Assembly: GCA_030066665.1 (NCBI GenBank)
Contig: JASJBD010000054.1
Location: 1-54,116 of the forward strand
Source of the DNA: Gammaproteobacteria bacterium
Lineage (GTDB): Bacteria; Pseudomonadota; Gammaproteobacteria; Steroidobacterales; GCA-2729495
Direction of reading: 5' to 3'
Length of the DNA stretch: 54,116 bases
A model generated the notes under the pieces. That model did no database searches and had not been told where the DNA came from. It worked only from the letters and a program-made list of their open reading frames with translations. A program made the translations under genes and the position numbers. This document shows, in pieces, positions 1 to 8,759 of the stretch (within the stretch, counting starts at the first letter, position 1; each line of letters begins with the position of its first letter).

Positions 1-172
1 GGAAATGCGCCGGGTGCTGAAGCCGGATGGCCTACTGTTGTTCATCGAACACGGCCTCGCCCCGGACGCCGGCGTGAGGCGATTTTGCCAGCGGGCCACG
101 CCGGCGTCCGGGGCGCGGCCGTGTTCGATGAACAACAGTCGGCCATCCGGCTTCAGCACCCGGCGCATTTCC
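1..172. repeat. Near-perfect fold-back inverted repeat at window start
   Basis: Bases 1-74 are the reverse complement of 99-172, with mismatches only at 33/140 and 57/116, around a 24-base spacer (75-98). The right arm reads smoothly into the methyltransferase gene, while the left arm only repeats it backwards. The arms meet the spacer at the self-complementary octamer CGCCGGCG, a natural strand-switch point. This looks more like a contig-end chimera or amplification fold-back than a biological hairpin, but the sequence alone cannot decide. Confidence 0.9.
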
Positions 173-528
173 TGCATGGCCGTTTCGATCGCTGGAATCG
201 AACACAGCGTCCAGGTACTCACCACGGTATCGATGCTGTGTGTTTCCAGCGGGATGTCTTCAGCTGACGCCTCGATCAATTCCACCGGAAACGGCGCTGC
301 ATCGGCACGCTCGCCGGCATCATCCAGCAGCTTCCGTGACGGCTCGAGCCCGAACAGGTGCTCGACGTCGTCGCCGTAATACGGAATGTTCAACCCGTTG
401 CCGATGCCGACTTCCAGCACGCGGCGATCCGCGAGTGGCGGGATGCGGGGCCGATATTCGGTAATGACCTTGTTCTGCATGCCGCGCAGCACCAGGGTTG
501 GTACCACGTGTTCCTGCCAGAAGCCCAT
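1..528 (-). CDS. Class I SAM-dependent methyltransferase, 3' end disrupted by the fold-back
   Basis: The protein starts MGFWQEHVVPTLVL and carries the SAM-binding glycine motif LEVGIGNGLNIPYY near residue 45, the acidic strand FGLEPS, and the post-motif VLKPDGRLLFIEHG typical of UbiE/PmtA-like small-molecule methyltransferases. The substrate cannot be predicted. The start lies 15 bases after the dehalogenase stop, so it is the last readable gene of a four-gene minus-strand run. The reading matches the family down to about base 75 (ARWQNRLTP); below that it translates the inverted copy of itself and is probably not real protein. The frame stays open to base 1, so the true C-terminus is missing. 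Confidence 0.8.
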   Translation of the reverse strand, partial: MGFWQEHVVPTLVLRGMQNKVITEYRPRIPPLADRRVLEVGIGNGLNIPYYGDDVEHLFGLEPSRKLLDDAGERADAAPFPVELIEASAEDIPLETHSIDTVVSTWTLCSIPAIETAMQEMRRVLKPDGRLLFIEHGRAPDAGVARWQNRLTPASGARPCSMNNSRPSGFSTRRIS

Positions 529-543
529 GCCGCGCGCCTGTGC

Positions 544-1425
544 TCAATCCAGGCCGTCGAACCAGCCCGCGATGGCCTGACCGATTGCGGGCCCGGAATC
601 TTCCTGGATGAAATGAATTCCCGGCACCGTGATCTCGAGCTGGTTCGGCCAGCCGCGACAAAACTCGCGTTGCGAACCGACCAGGATGGCGCCGGGGTCC
701 GCGTTGATGAAGAGCTTGGGCAAGTCAGAATGCTTCAACCATTCCGAATAGGCGGCCACGATCTCGACCACGTCACCGGGTTCCCCGTCGATTGGTAATT
801 GTCGCGGCCACGTCAGTGTTGGTCGGCGCGATTCTCCCGGTGCCGCGAACGGCGCCCGATAGCGCTCCATTTCGGCGTCGTCGAGTTCACGCATGATCGA
901 TGCCGGCAGGATACGTTCCACGAAGACATTCTTTTCGAGAATCATTTTTTCGCCCGCAGGTGACCGCAGCCCCTCGAAGATCGGCCGGCTCTGCTCCGGC
1001 CAGTCATCCCAGCTCAACGGGCGGACCAGCGCCTCCATGTAGGCGATGCCACGCACGCGATCCGTGTTGCGCCTGGCCCAGTCGAATCCCAGCGCCGACC
1101 CCCAGTCGTGCACGACCAGCGTCACCCGATCGCCGAGGTCGAGCTGGTCCAGCAGCGCCTCGAGATAGCGCCGGTGCTCAACGAAACGATAGCTGTCGGG
1201 ACCCGAGTCCGGCAATTTGTCCGAGCCGCCCATGCCGATCAGGTCGGGTGCCAGGCAGCGCGCATGATCGGCAACCTCGGTAATGACGTGCCGCCACAGG
1301 TAGCTGGACGTCGGGTTGCCGTGGAGGAACACGACCGGGTCGCCGTGCCCTGTTTCCTCGCAAGTCATGCCGAGACCCAGCACCTCGAAACGGTGCGTGG
1401 TGCTGCTTGGCTGCGTGCGCATCAT
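544..1425 (-). CDS. dhaA: Haloalkane dehalogenase (alpha/beta hydrolase)
   Basis: This 293-residue enzyme has the layout of the DhaA-type haloalkane dehalogenases, which hydrolyse carbon-halogen bonds to an alcohol and a halide. The oxyanion and halide-binding segment is HGNPTSS (35-41, Asn37). The nucleophile is Asp107 in VVHDWGS, with Trp108 as the second halide ligand; Glu131 in YMEAL and His271 in GIHFIQED complete the triad. These positions almost match DhaA (106/130/272). The frame is open further upstream, but the ATG at 1425 lies one base after the stop of the upstream P-loop gene (TGACATG), which argues for coupling. The true substrate may not be a haloalkane. Confidence 0.88.
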   Translation of the reverse strand: MMRTQPSSTTHRFEVLGLGMTCEETGHGDPVVFLHGNPTSSYLWRHVITEVADHARCLAPDLIGMGGSDKLPDSGPDSYRFVEHRRYLEALLDQLDLGDRVTLVVHDWGSALGFDWARRNTDRVRGIAYMEALVRPLSWDDWPEQSRPIFEGLRSPAGEKMILEKNVFVERILPASIMRELDDAEMERYRAPFAAPGESRRPTLTWPRQLPIDGEPGDVVEIVAAYSEWLKHSDLPKLFINADPGAILVGSQREFCRGWPNQLEITVPGIHFIQEDSGPAIGQAIAGWFDGLD

Positions 1426-1426
1426 G

Positions 1427-2275
1427 TCAGCCCGGGTGCGCCCCGATGGCGCCGGCGACCAGCTGCAGAAAGTCGTCTTCCGTTTCAACGGCAGCCACGT
1501 CCCGGGCGTTGACCGTGTAGCCGTGGGCGGACGCCAGGGCCTCGTAATGGGGGCGGCGATGACGGGCCAGGTGCGGGAATATCCATCTCACAAACAGGTC
1601 GGGCTCGATTTCCTCGGCGCTCGACAAGCCTTCCTGCTGCAGGTACTGAGCCAGCTTCTCGTCGAGAAACTCTTCGCGATAATAGAGTGGTTTCGGATTG
1701 CTGACAGCACGCCGGATGAGTTCTTCCTCCATGTCCGGCCCGGCCTGCAGATACAGGATCACGGTATGGTCGATCAGCGTCTGCAGGGCCTCCGGGTCAT
1801 CGAGCTCCACGATACTGCCGCCCGCGTCGTTCAGGAAGTGGTCGTACCCATAAATGTCGTAGGCCTTGTCAATGAAATCGGCGACATCGCACATTGCGGC
1901 GGATTCGGCGAGGGCATGCAGCCGCTGGCGTCGCTTGAATTCTTCCAGCGGCAGCCCACCCAGTGCCGGGTTCCCCAGCTTGCCGAGGAAAGTCGACACC
2001 GGGTCGAGATTGTGCACGCTGATGTTGCTGGCGATGTAAATCGAATCGCTGCGCAGCAAATCACGCAGGAAATCCACCTGCATTGCCTGCCGCTTGATGT
2101 TGTCGAGAATCGCTTCCTCGAGATACTTGGTGCCGATGCGATAGTCGCCGGAGTAGTGAAACCAGTTGGTCTTGGGTAGCCGGTTCGCGAGATGGGTCTT
2201 GCCGACGCCGGACATACCGAGCAACGTGACCGCCTTTCGCGGCCATCGCAGGAAGTCTTCCCGGGACATGCGCAT
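1427..2275 (-). CDS. P-loop ATPase/kinase-like protein of unknown role
   Basis: A 282-residue soluble protein with a clean Walker A motif GMSGVGKT at residues 20-27 after VTLL, followed by a region that looks like a small-molecule or nucleotide kinase (WFHYSGDYRIGTKYLEE). The C-terminal part is rich in charged and aromatic residues with no motif I recognise. I do not know the substrate. Its stop overlaps the leader of the dehalogenase start (TGACATG), and it follows the HNH gene by 45 bases, so the genes are probably co-transcribed. A start at 2269 is an alternative. Confidence 0.7.
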   Translation of the reverse strand: MRMSREDFLRWPRKAVTLLGMSGVGKTHLANRLPKTNWFHYSGDYRIGTKYLEEAILDNIKRQAMQVDFLRDLLRSDSIYIASNISVHNLDPVSTFLGKLGNPALGGLPLEEFKRRQRLHALAESAAMCDVADFIDKAYDIYGYDHFLNDAGGSIVELDDPEALQTLIDHTVILYLQAGPDMEEELIRRAVSNPKPLYYREEFLDEKLAQYLQQEGLSSAEEIEPDLFVRWIFPHLARHRRPHYEALASAHGYTVNARDVAAVETEDDFLQLVAGAIGAHPG

Positions 2276-2320
2276 GAGCGGATTGTTGCCGCGCGACGGC
2301 GGCCTTGCAAGCGCGGTGGA

Positions 2321-3325
2321 CTACAGGCCGGCGAGCCGCCGGTGCAGGTCCAATGCATCGGTGCTCGGGCGCTGCTCGGGCTCGGCCGGATATCGCATCG
2401 GGCGGCCGGACAGGATCCGATAACTGGTGTCCAGCAGATCGTCCGAAATGATGAGTGTCATGGACCGCGTATCGATCGCGATCTTGCCCAAGTCGAAAAG
2501 CGTGTGCAGATCGGCACGCAGCAGCAGTCCATTCGATGGATGATGCGTGTGCTTTCCCTTGTACGGGATGATGTAAGCCGCCTCGAGCGCGTCGGGGGCG
2601 TCGCAGCCGGTCATGGCGCACTTGAACTCATACGCGGCCAGCAGGCGGCGGCGAAATTCCGGGTAGCCACGCCGGCGGATGATGCTGTCGACGATGCGGC
2701 TGCGGGCATCCTTGCTGCTGTTTGGGTCGAAGGTCTGCAGCTTGGCCTGGTCCCGCTCGGAGAGCTGGATAATGCCGCTCATGTCCAGGATTGGTCCGCC
2801 GGCGCCGGTATTCAGGAAGCGGCGCCGGACGAAACGGTCGACCGTGCCGAAATCTGACTCGATCCGGTCCAGCACATCCTCCGGGATCTGGGTGAATTCC
2901 GTGTAGCCCTCTTCGAAATAGTCTTTGACTTCGCCATAGGGCAGCGACAGCGGGATCGGTTCCGTGACGAAGAACAGGAGTTCACGATTGCGTTCCCCGC
3001 CGTCGTGGCCCCAGATGGCCTCGGCCGCGCGGGCATTGTCGTAGCGCCCGAGAACTTTGGCGTAGTGATGGTAAGCGCCCTTGTAGCTCACCAGGAGGCA
3101 GTCGCCGACGCCCATGTGAAACCAGCGCTCCACGTTTTCCGGGCTGTTCGGCAGGCCCCAGGCATAGAAACCCTTGCCGCGACGCTCGATCTCGATCAAC
3201 TCGGGATAGCTCGCGTCGCTGAAGTTCGTAATCACCTTTTTGCGGTCGATCGCGTTGATCAGCGAGCGGTCCAGATCGGATCGCTCCCGGGGATGGTCGG
3301 CCGGGGCAATGAAGATGCTCGGCAT
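2321..3325 (-). CDS. HNH endonuclease with an EVE/PUA-like N-terminal region
   Basis: 334 residues. The C-terminal third carries an HNH/McrA-like core: a CAMTGC cysteine pair, AAYIIPYKGKHTHHPSNGLLL, and LHTLFDLGKIAID, as in type IV restriction and stress-type HNH nucleases. The N-terminal part (residues 30-140), with KGFYAWGLP, MGVGDCLLVSYKGAYHHYAKVLG and ELLFFVTEP, resembles EVE/ASCH-like modified-base readers; this fold call is inference. The combination suggests cutting of modified DNA, possibly phage defence. The start has a good ribosome site (AAGGAG, 10 bases upstream). It heads the minus-strand run and is divergent from thrA. Confidence 0.72.
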   Translation of the reverse strand: MPSIFIAPADHPRERSDLDRSLINAIDRKKVITNFSDASYPELIEIERRGKGFYAWGLPNSPENVERWFHMGVGDCLLVSYKGAYHHYAKVLGRYDNARAAEAIWGHDGGERNRELLFFVTEPIPLSLPYGEVKDYFEEGYTEFTQIPEDVLDRIESDFGTVDRFVRRRFLNTGAGGPILDMSGIIQLSERDQAKLQTFDPNSSKDARSRIVDSIIRRRGYPEFRRRLLAAYEFKCAMTGCDAPDALEAAYIIPYKGKHTHHPSNGLLLRADLHTLFDLGKIAIDTRSMTLIISDDLLDTSYRILSGRPMRYPAEPEQRPSTDALDLHRRLAGL

Positions 3326-3482
3326 GCGGCGGGCTCCTTACTTTTTGCAGGAGATTATTCGCCGCGGCGGCAGGCATTGCAATCGCCAAAGCCTGTTCGA
3401 CCCGGCCGAAACAGTTATCATTACGCGTTTTGTCGGCCGGCTGAACGGCACTTGATTCGCGGGACCGACCCGCGCCGCACCC

Positions 3483-5975
3483 ATGAACCAGAGTCAGTGG
3501 CAGGTCCACAAATTCGGCGGCTCGAGCCTGGCCGACGCCGATTGCTTTCGGCGGGTTGCCCGCATCCTGTTGGATGACGGCCACGGCCGGCTGGCCGTTG
3601 TGGTGTCCGCGATGGGTGGCATGACCGATGCGCTGCTCAATCTGGTCGATACTGCCGAGCAGGCGGCCGAGGGCATCGCGCCGGGGCTGGAAGCCCTCGC
3701 GGTGCGGTACCAGGCGACGGTGCGTGAATTGCTTCAGGATGACGCCGCCGTCCAGGAGCTGCTCGGCACATTCGATTCCGACCTGGCGGACATTTCGGAC
3801 ATCCTGCACGCGGTGTCGCTGGTCCGGTCCGCCGCCGAGCGCAGCCGCGACCTGGTCGCCGGCTTCGGCGAACTCTGGTCGTCGCGTTTGCTCAGCGCCT
3901 TCCTCGACCAGGAATCGACCGGTGGTGCCACGCCACTGCCGATCCACTGGCTCGATGCCCGCGCATTGATCGTCGTCGAACAGCGCGAGATGGGGCCGGC
4001 CGTGGACTGGGCACGTTCGCGGGAAAACGCCGCCGAGATTTTCGATGCCGAGCGGCACGGGATTACGGTGGTAACAGGCTTTATTGCGTCGGACGCCGAT
4101 GGTCTGCACACGACCCTCGGGCGCAATGGCAGCGACTTCTCCGCTTCCATCCTCGGCGCCTTGCTGGAGGCCGCGCGCATTACGATCTGGACGGATGTCG
4201 ACGGCGTTCTGAGCGCGGATCCCAATCGCGTGCCGGAAGCGGCAGTGATCAGTGAGCTGTCTTACAACGAAGCGATGGAGCTGGCCTATTTCGGCGCCAA
4301 AGTCATCCACCCGCAGACCATGTCGCCGGCGGTGGAGCACGGCATTCCGATCTGGATTCGGAATACCTTCAATCCGGCCGCGCGCGGTTCCCGCATCGGC
4401 CGCGATGGCGATTCGGGCGAGGCGGCCAAGGGCATCACGTCTATCGAAAACGTTGTGCTGGTGAACCTGGAAGGTGCCGGCATGATTGGCGTGCCGGGCA
4501 CCGCGGATCGGTTGTTTGGCGCACTGCGCGATGCGGGTATCTCGGTGATCCTGATCTCGCAGGCGAGCTCGGAGCATTCGATTTGTTTTGCGGTGCCGGC
4601 AAAGAACTCCGGCGCGGTGGAACAGGTTGTTCGGCGCGCGTTTGCCGCGGAGCTGGAGCAAGGACAGGTGCAGTCGGTCGAAGTGCAACCGGACTGCAGC
4701 ATCATTGCCGTGGTCGGGGACAACATGGCCGGGACGCCCGGCATCGCGGCGAGGTTTTTCGAGACGCTGGCTGCGGCGGGCATCAACGTGCGTGCGATAG
4801 CGCAGGGGTCGTCAGAGCGCAACATCTCGGCCGTGATCGATCGCGAGGATGCCACCCGCGCCTTACGCGCGGCTCACTCGGGTTTCTATCTGTCGGCCAA
4901 GACCCTGTCGATCGGTCTGATCGGGCCCGGACACGTGGGTTCCGTGCTGCTGGAACAGTTGGCATCGGAAACGGCGCGCCTGCGCGCGGACAGCAACCTC
5001 GACCTGCGTGTCCGCGGCATCGCCACATCGAGCCGGATGCTGCTCGCCGATCGGGCCGTCGATCTGCAGAACTGGCAAGACGCGTTCAATGCGAATAGCG
5101 AATCGCTCGACTGGGAGCGTTTCATTGCGCACGTGAACGCGGATCACCTGCCGCACGCAGCGATACTCGACTGCAGCGCCAGTGACGAAGTGGCGCAACA
5201 GTACCTCGACTGGTTCGGCCTGGGTATCCATGTCGTCACGCCCAACAAAAAGGCGCACAGTGGTTCACTGGAGTACTACGACGCATTGCACGGCGCGCGG
5301 CGCGGGCACGGCGTGCATTTCCTGTATGAGACAACCGTCGGTGCGGCGTTGCCTATTATCGATACGCTGCGGGACCTGAGCCGCACGGGCGATGTCATTC
5401 ACAGTATCGAGGGTATTTTTTCGGGCACGCTGGCGTACCTGTTCAATGTCTTCGACGGCACCAAGCCGTTCTCGGCGATCGTTCGTGAAGCGCGCGACAG
5501 CGGCTACACCGAGCCGGATCCCCGGGACGACCTGTCGGGCATGGACGTCGCGCGAAAAGTCATCATCCTCGCGCGGGAAATGGGCCTGCGGCTCGAGTTA
5601 GCGGACCTCGAGGTCGAGAGCCTGGTCCCGGCAGACCTGGCCGAGGAGTCGATCGACGGCTTTCTCGATGCCCTGTCGGCACACGATGACGCGATGCTGG
5701 AGCGGTGGCGGGCAGCCCGCGACGCGGGCCAGGTGCTGCGGTACGTCGGCCGTCTGAGCGAGGCCGGCGGCGCCTCGGTCCGTCTGGAAGCTCTGCCCGA
5801 GGAGCACCCGTTTGCGCGGATCAACCTCACCGACAACGTCGTGCGCTTCGTGTCCGAGCGTTACAGTGACAATCCGCTGGTCGTGCAGGGTCCCGGCGCG
5901 GGGCCGGCGGTCACTGCGGCCGGCGTCTTTGCCGACCTGCTGCGACTGGCGGCGTACCTCGGCGCGGCGCGCTAG
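3483..5975 (+). CDS. thrA: Bifunctional aspartokinase / homoserine dehydrogenase
   Basis: 830 residues, close to the 820 of E. coli ThrA and in the same order. The aspartokinase domain opens with VHKFGGSS and runs to about residue 290, tandem ACT regulatory domains occupy about 310-465, and homoserine dehydrogenase begins with the Rossmann motif IGLIGPGHVGS near residue 477 and contains the NKKAHSG segment. It phosphorylates aspartate and later reduces aspartate semialdehyde to homoserine, the first and third steps of the threonine branch. The ACT domains imply feedback control, expected to be by threonine. thrC starts 10 bases downstream. Confidence 0.96.
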   Translation: MNQSQWQVHKFGGSSLADADCFRRVARILLDDGHGRLAVVVSAMGGMTDALLNLVDTAEQAAEGIAPGLEALAVRYQATVRELLQDDAAVQELLGTFDSDLADISDILHAVSLVRSAAERSRDLVAGFGELWSSRLLSAFLDQESTGGATPLPIHWLDARALIVVEQREMGPAVDWARSRENAAEIFDAERHGITVVTGFIASDADGLHTTLGRNGSDFSASILGALLEAARITIWTDVDGVLSADPNRVPEAAVISELSYNEAMELAYFGAKVIHPQTMSPAVEHGIPIWIRNTFNPAARGSRIGRDGDSGEAAKGITSIENVVLVNLEGAGMIGVPGTADRLFGALRDAGISVILISQASSEHSICFAVPAKNSGAVEQVVRRAFAAELEQGQVQSVEVQPDCSIIAVVGDNMAGTPGIAARFFETLAAAGINVRAIAQGSSERNISAVIDREDATRALRAAHSGFYLSAKTLSIGLIGPGHVGSVLLEQLASETARLRADSNLDLRVRGIATSSRMLLADRAVDLQNWQDAFNANSESLDWERFIAHVNADHLPHAAILDCSASDEVAQQYLDWFGLGIHVVTPNKKAHSGSLEYYDALHGARRGHGVHFLYETTVGAALPIIDTLRDLSRTGDVIHSIEGIFSGTLAYLFNVFDGTKPFSAIVREARDSGYTEPDPRDDLSGMDVARKVIILAREMGLRLELADLEVESLVPADLAEESIDGFLDALSAHDDAMLERWRAARDAGQVLRYVGRLSEAGGASVRLEALPEEHPFARINLTDNVVRFVSERYSDNPLVVQGPGAGPAVTAAGVFADLLRLAAYLGAAR

Positions 5976-5985
5976 CGGGTCCGCC

Positions 5986-7287
5986 ATGCAATTCCACAGT
6001 ACGCGTTCCGACACGCTCGTCTGCATCGAGCAGGCCATCATGAGTGGCACCGCACCTGATGGCGGTCTCTATGTACCGGAATTACTGCCGCGGTTTGCCC
6101 CGACTGATTTCGATGGCAATACCGAATTCGCCAGCATTGCGGCGCAATTGCTGGCACCTTTTTTCGCCGGTTCCAGCCTGCAGAACGAACTCGACGCGAT
6201 TTGTGCCGACGCGCTCAATTTTCCCGTGCCGGTTCGCACGCTGGAAGATGACGCCGGGTCACTCGCCGTGCTCGAGATGTTTCACGGACCGACGGCAGCC
6301 TTCAAGGATGTGGGTGCGCGTTTTCTTGCGGCCAACATGGCCAGGATCATCGAACATGGCGAGTACGCGCAGCCGCCGGTCACCATTCTGGTGGCGACGT
6401 CCGGCGACACCGGCGGCGCTGTCGCGGCGGCCTTTCACCGGCGCGCCGGGCTGCGCGTCGTGGTGCTGTTTCCGGATGGCCGGGTATCGGCACGCCAGCA
6501 GCATCAACTGACTTGCTGGGGCGACAACGTCATCTCCCTGTCGGTGCGCGGTGAGTTCGATGATTGCCAGCGACTGGTTAAGGAAGCCTTCGCCGATCCG
6601 CAACTGCGAGCCCGGCACTCACTGTGCTCCGCCAATAGCATCAACGTCGGACGCCTGTTGCCACAATCGGCGTATTACGCGAAAGCCAGCCTGGACTATT
6701 GGCGGGCAACCGGTCAGCGCTGCAATTTCATTGTGCCGACCGGAAACCTGGGAAATGGTTTTGCCTGTGTCTGGGCAAAACGCATGGGCATGCCGATTGA
6801 CCGCATCGTGTTTGCAACCACCGCGAACACGACGATCCCCGACTACCTGGCGAGCGGCGACTGGCAGCCGCGACCCAGCATTCCTACACTGGCGTCGGCA
6901 ATGGATGTCGGGGACCCGAGCAATATGGAACGTTTGCGTGCGCTGGTTGGGGACGCCGACGCGCTGCGTGAAGAAATCCAGGCGGCGGCGGTCACGGATG
7001 ACATTATTCGCGCCACGATCGTGGATGAGTACGCCCGTCACGCCATCGCCTGGTGCCCACACACCGCGACCGGTCTGCACGTTTACCGCGAGCTGGCCGA
7101 GAGTCTGCGGCAGGACGCGCACTGGATCGTGGTGGCGACGGCCCACGCGGCCAAGTTCGACAGCATCGTCGAGCCACTGTTGAAAACCGAGGTCGAGCCG
7201 CCGCCCGAGTTGGCCGAATTGCTGAACTGGCCCGCCAGTTACGACACGATTGACCCTGAGCTCCCTGAACTCGCGTCACGACTGTAG
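5986..7287 (+). CDS. thrC: Threonine synthase
   Basis: 433 residues, PLP-dependent fold type II enzyme converting O-phosphohomoserine to threonine. The N-terminus MQFHSTRSD and the PLP lysine Lys107 in FHGPTAAFKDVG match the enterobacterial type of ThrC, as does the phosphate-binding segment TSGDTGGA. The start is the first ATG after the thrA stop, with a 10-base gap, so the genes are one operon. Homoserine kinase (thrB), usually between thrA and thrC in gammaproteobacteria, is absent here. Confidence 0.95.
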   Translation: MQFHSTRSDTLVCIEQAIMSGTAPDGGLYVPELLPRFAPTDFDGNTEFASIAAQLLAPFFAGSSLQNELDAICADALNFPVPVRTLEDDAGSLAVLEMFHGPTAAFKDVGARFLAANMARIIEHGEYAQPPVTILVATSGDTGGAVAAAFHRRAGLRVVVLFPDGRVSARQQHQLTCWGDNVISLSVRGEFDDCQRLVKEAFADPQLRARHSLCSANSINVGRLLPQSAYYAKASLDYWRATGQRCNFIVPTGNLGNGFACVWAKRMGMPIDRIVFATTANTTIPDYLASGDWQPRPSIPTLASAMDVGDPSNMERLRALVGDADALREEIQAAAVTDDIIRATIVDEYARHAIAWCPHTATGLHVYRELAESLRQDAHWIVVATAHAAKFDSIVEPLLKTEVEPPPELAELLNWPASYDTIDPELPELASRL

Positions 7288-7313
7288 ACGGACTGGTAAC
7301 CAGATCGCAGCCG

Positions 7314-7916
7314 ATGCCCTTCGAGCTTCCGAACCAGATCGACGATCCGCTGATAGTTGGCACTATTGTCGGCCTCGCGATTGCGCTGCTACTGCTGCTG
7401 TTCGTGCTGCATCGCCGGCGGTCGCGACAACCGGTGACCCGACTGCGCGCAGCCGCCGCGGACTTGCTGGATCATTTCCTGATCCCCGACGGCGAGGACG
7501 GTGAGATTCACGTCGACTACGCGGTTCTGACACAAGATGCCGTGTTGATCGTGGACCTGCGTGAAGTCAGTGGCCACGTTTTCGGCAGCAATGCGATGCA
7601 GGACTGGACGGTCATTAGTGACCGCCGGCGCTATACGTTCAGCAATCCGCAACCGGCGCTTTACGACCGCGTTGCGGCTGTGAGCCGGCTGTTGCCGAAA
7701 GTCACCGTGACCGGCCTGGTGGTGTTCGCGCCCCAGGCTGACTTCAGCAAAGGACTGCCCGACAACGTGATCATGCTGGATGAGCTGGTCGACAAACTGC
7801 AGGCCGAGCGTCGTGACCTGGTCGGTGTCGGGCGTCCGGCGGAGCTGACGGAGGCCTGGGAAACTCTACGCCGGGCAGCGGTCGAGGCGCAGGTGGGGCA
7901 CCTGATTCGCAGCTAG
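7314..7916 (+). CDS. NERD-domain membrane-anchored protein
   Basis: 200 residues with one N-terminal membrane segment (about residues 14-33) followed by RHRRR-type positive charges, so the rest is probably cytoplasmic. The soluble part follows the NERD (nuclease-related domain) pattern: GEIHVDYAVLT, VLIVDLREVSGHVFG, NPQPALYD and VTGLVVFAP. NERD domains are relatives of restriction-endonuclease-fold nucleases, but activity is rarely proven. It follows thrC by 26 bases; its stop overlaps the convergent tatD stop by 4 bases. Confidence 0.7.
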   Translation: MPFELPNQIDDPLIVGTIVGLAIALLLLLFVLHRRRSRQPVTRLRAAAADLLDHFLIPDGEDGEIHVDYAVLTQDAVLIVDLREVSGHVFGSNAMQDWTVISDRRRYTFSNPQPALYDRVAAVSRLLPKVTVTGLVVFAPQADFSKGLPDNVIMLDELVDKLQAERRDLVGVGRPAELTEAWETLRRAAVEAQVGHLIRS

Positions 7917-8719
7917 ACGGGCAATCCGAACAGACGCTCGGTATTGGCCGTGGCAGCCGCGGCAAGTTCGGCGGGATCACGGTTCATGCAGCGCGCGGTG
8001 GCATCGAGTACGTGGCGCAAAAACGCGGGCTCATTGCGCCGCCCGCGCGGTTTGATCGGTAGATCGCGGGGCACCAGGTACGGCGCGTCGGTTTCCAGCA
8101 GCACGCGATCGAGTGGCAGGTCGCGCACGGCTGCCTGCAGCGCCCGGCCACGGCGTTCGTCGCAAATCCAGCCGGTGATGCCGATATGCAGTCCCATCGC
8201 GAGATACTCCTGCATCTCGTCGGGGCCGCCTGTAAAGCAGTGCGCGACACCACCGGCGAGTGTGTCGATTCGATCGCGCAGAATGGCGACGAAATCATCG
8301 TGCGCGTCGCGTTGATGCAGGAATACCGGCTTATCGGTCCCGGCAGCCAGATCGAGTTGCGCGGCGAATGCGTCACGCTGCGCATCGCGGGGGGAAAAGT
8401 CGCGGAAATAGTCGAGACCGCATTCGCCCACGGCGACGACTTCAGGTTCCCGGACCAGCTCGCCGAGCGCCTCCCGGGCCGCGGCATCGACCTCGCTGGC
8501 ATGGTGCGGATGCACCCCGGCGGTAGCCCGGATACGGGAGCCGCGCTGGCGGGCGAGCTCCAGCGCTTGCCGGCTCGCGGCAACCGTCGTACCGGTGACG
8601 ATCATCCGGCGCACGCCAGCATTCGCGGCGCGTGCCAGCACCTCGTCCCGGTCGCGATCGAAGCTATCGTGCGTGAGGTTGACGCCGATATCGATCAGGT
8701 CAATAGTGCGCGCGTTCAT
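7913..8719 (-). CDS. tatD: TatD family 3'-5' DNA/RNA exonuclease
   Basis: 268 residues, closely similar along its length to E. coli TatD: IDIGVNLTHDSF, TAGVHPHHASE, AVGECGLDYFR, HQRDAHDDF, HCFTGGPDEM, GITGWICDERRG and ETDAPYLVPRDL. These are the metal-binding histidines, glutamate and aspartate of the TIM-barrel amidohydrolase fold. TatD is a Mg-dependent single-strand nuclease linked to repair and DNA degradation, not to Tat export despite its name. The ATG at 8719 gives the E. coli N-terminus; the longer open frame to 8896 has no family similarity. Divergent from the TPR gene. Confidence 0.95.
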   Translation of the reverse strand: MNARTIDLIDIGVNLTHDSFDRDRDEVLARAANAGVRRMIVTGTTVAASRQALELARQRGSRIRATAGVHPHHASEVDAAAREALGELVREPEVVAVGECGLDYFRDFSPRDAQRDAFAAQLDLAAGTDKPVFLHQRDAHDDFVAILRDRIDTLAGGVAHCFTGGPDEMQEYLAMGLHIGITGWICDERRGRALQAAVRDLPLDRVLLETDAPYLVPRDLPIKPRGRRNEPAFLRHVLDATARCMNRDPAELAAAATANTERLFGLPV

Positions 8720-8759
8720 CCGTATTTCGTCCACCGGCGAAACGTTGGGAGCGGATTCT

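Noticed and set aside
2982-4688. Long minus-strand open frame (568 codons) over thrA
   Set aside because: It runs antisense to a clear aspartokinase gene, has low-complexity Arg/Gln/His composition and spans two real genes; it is a GC-rich shadow frame.
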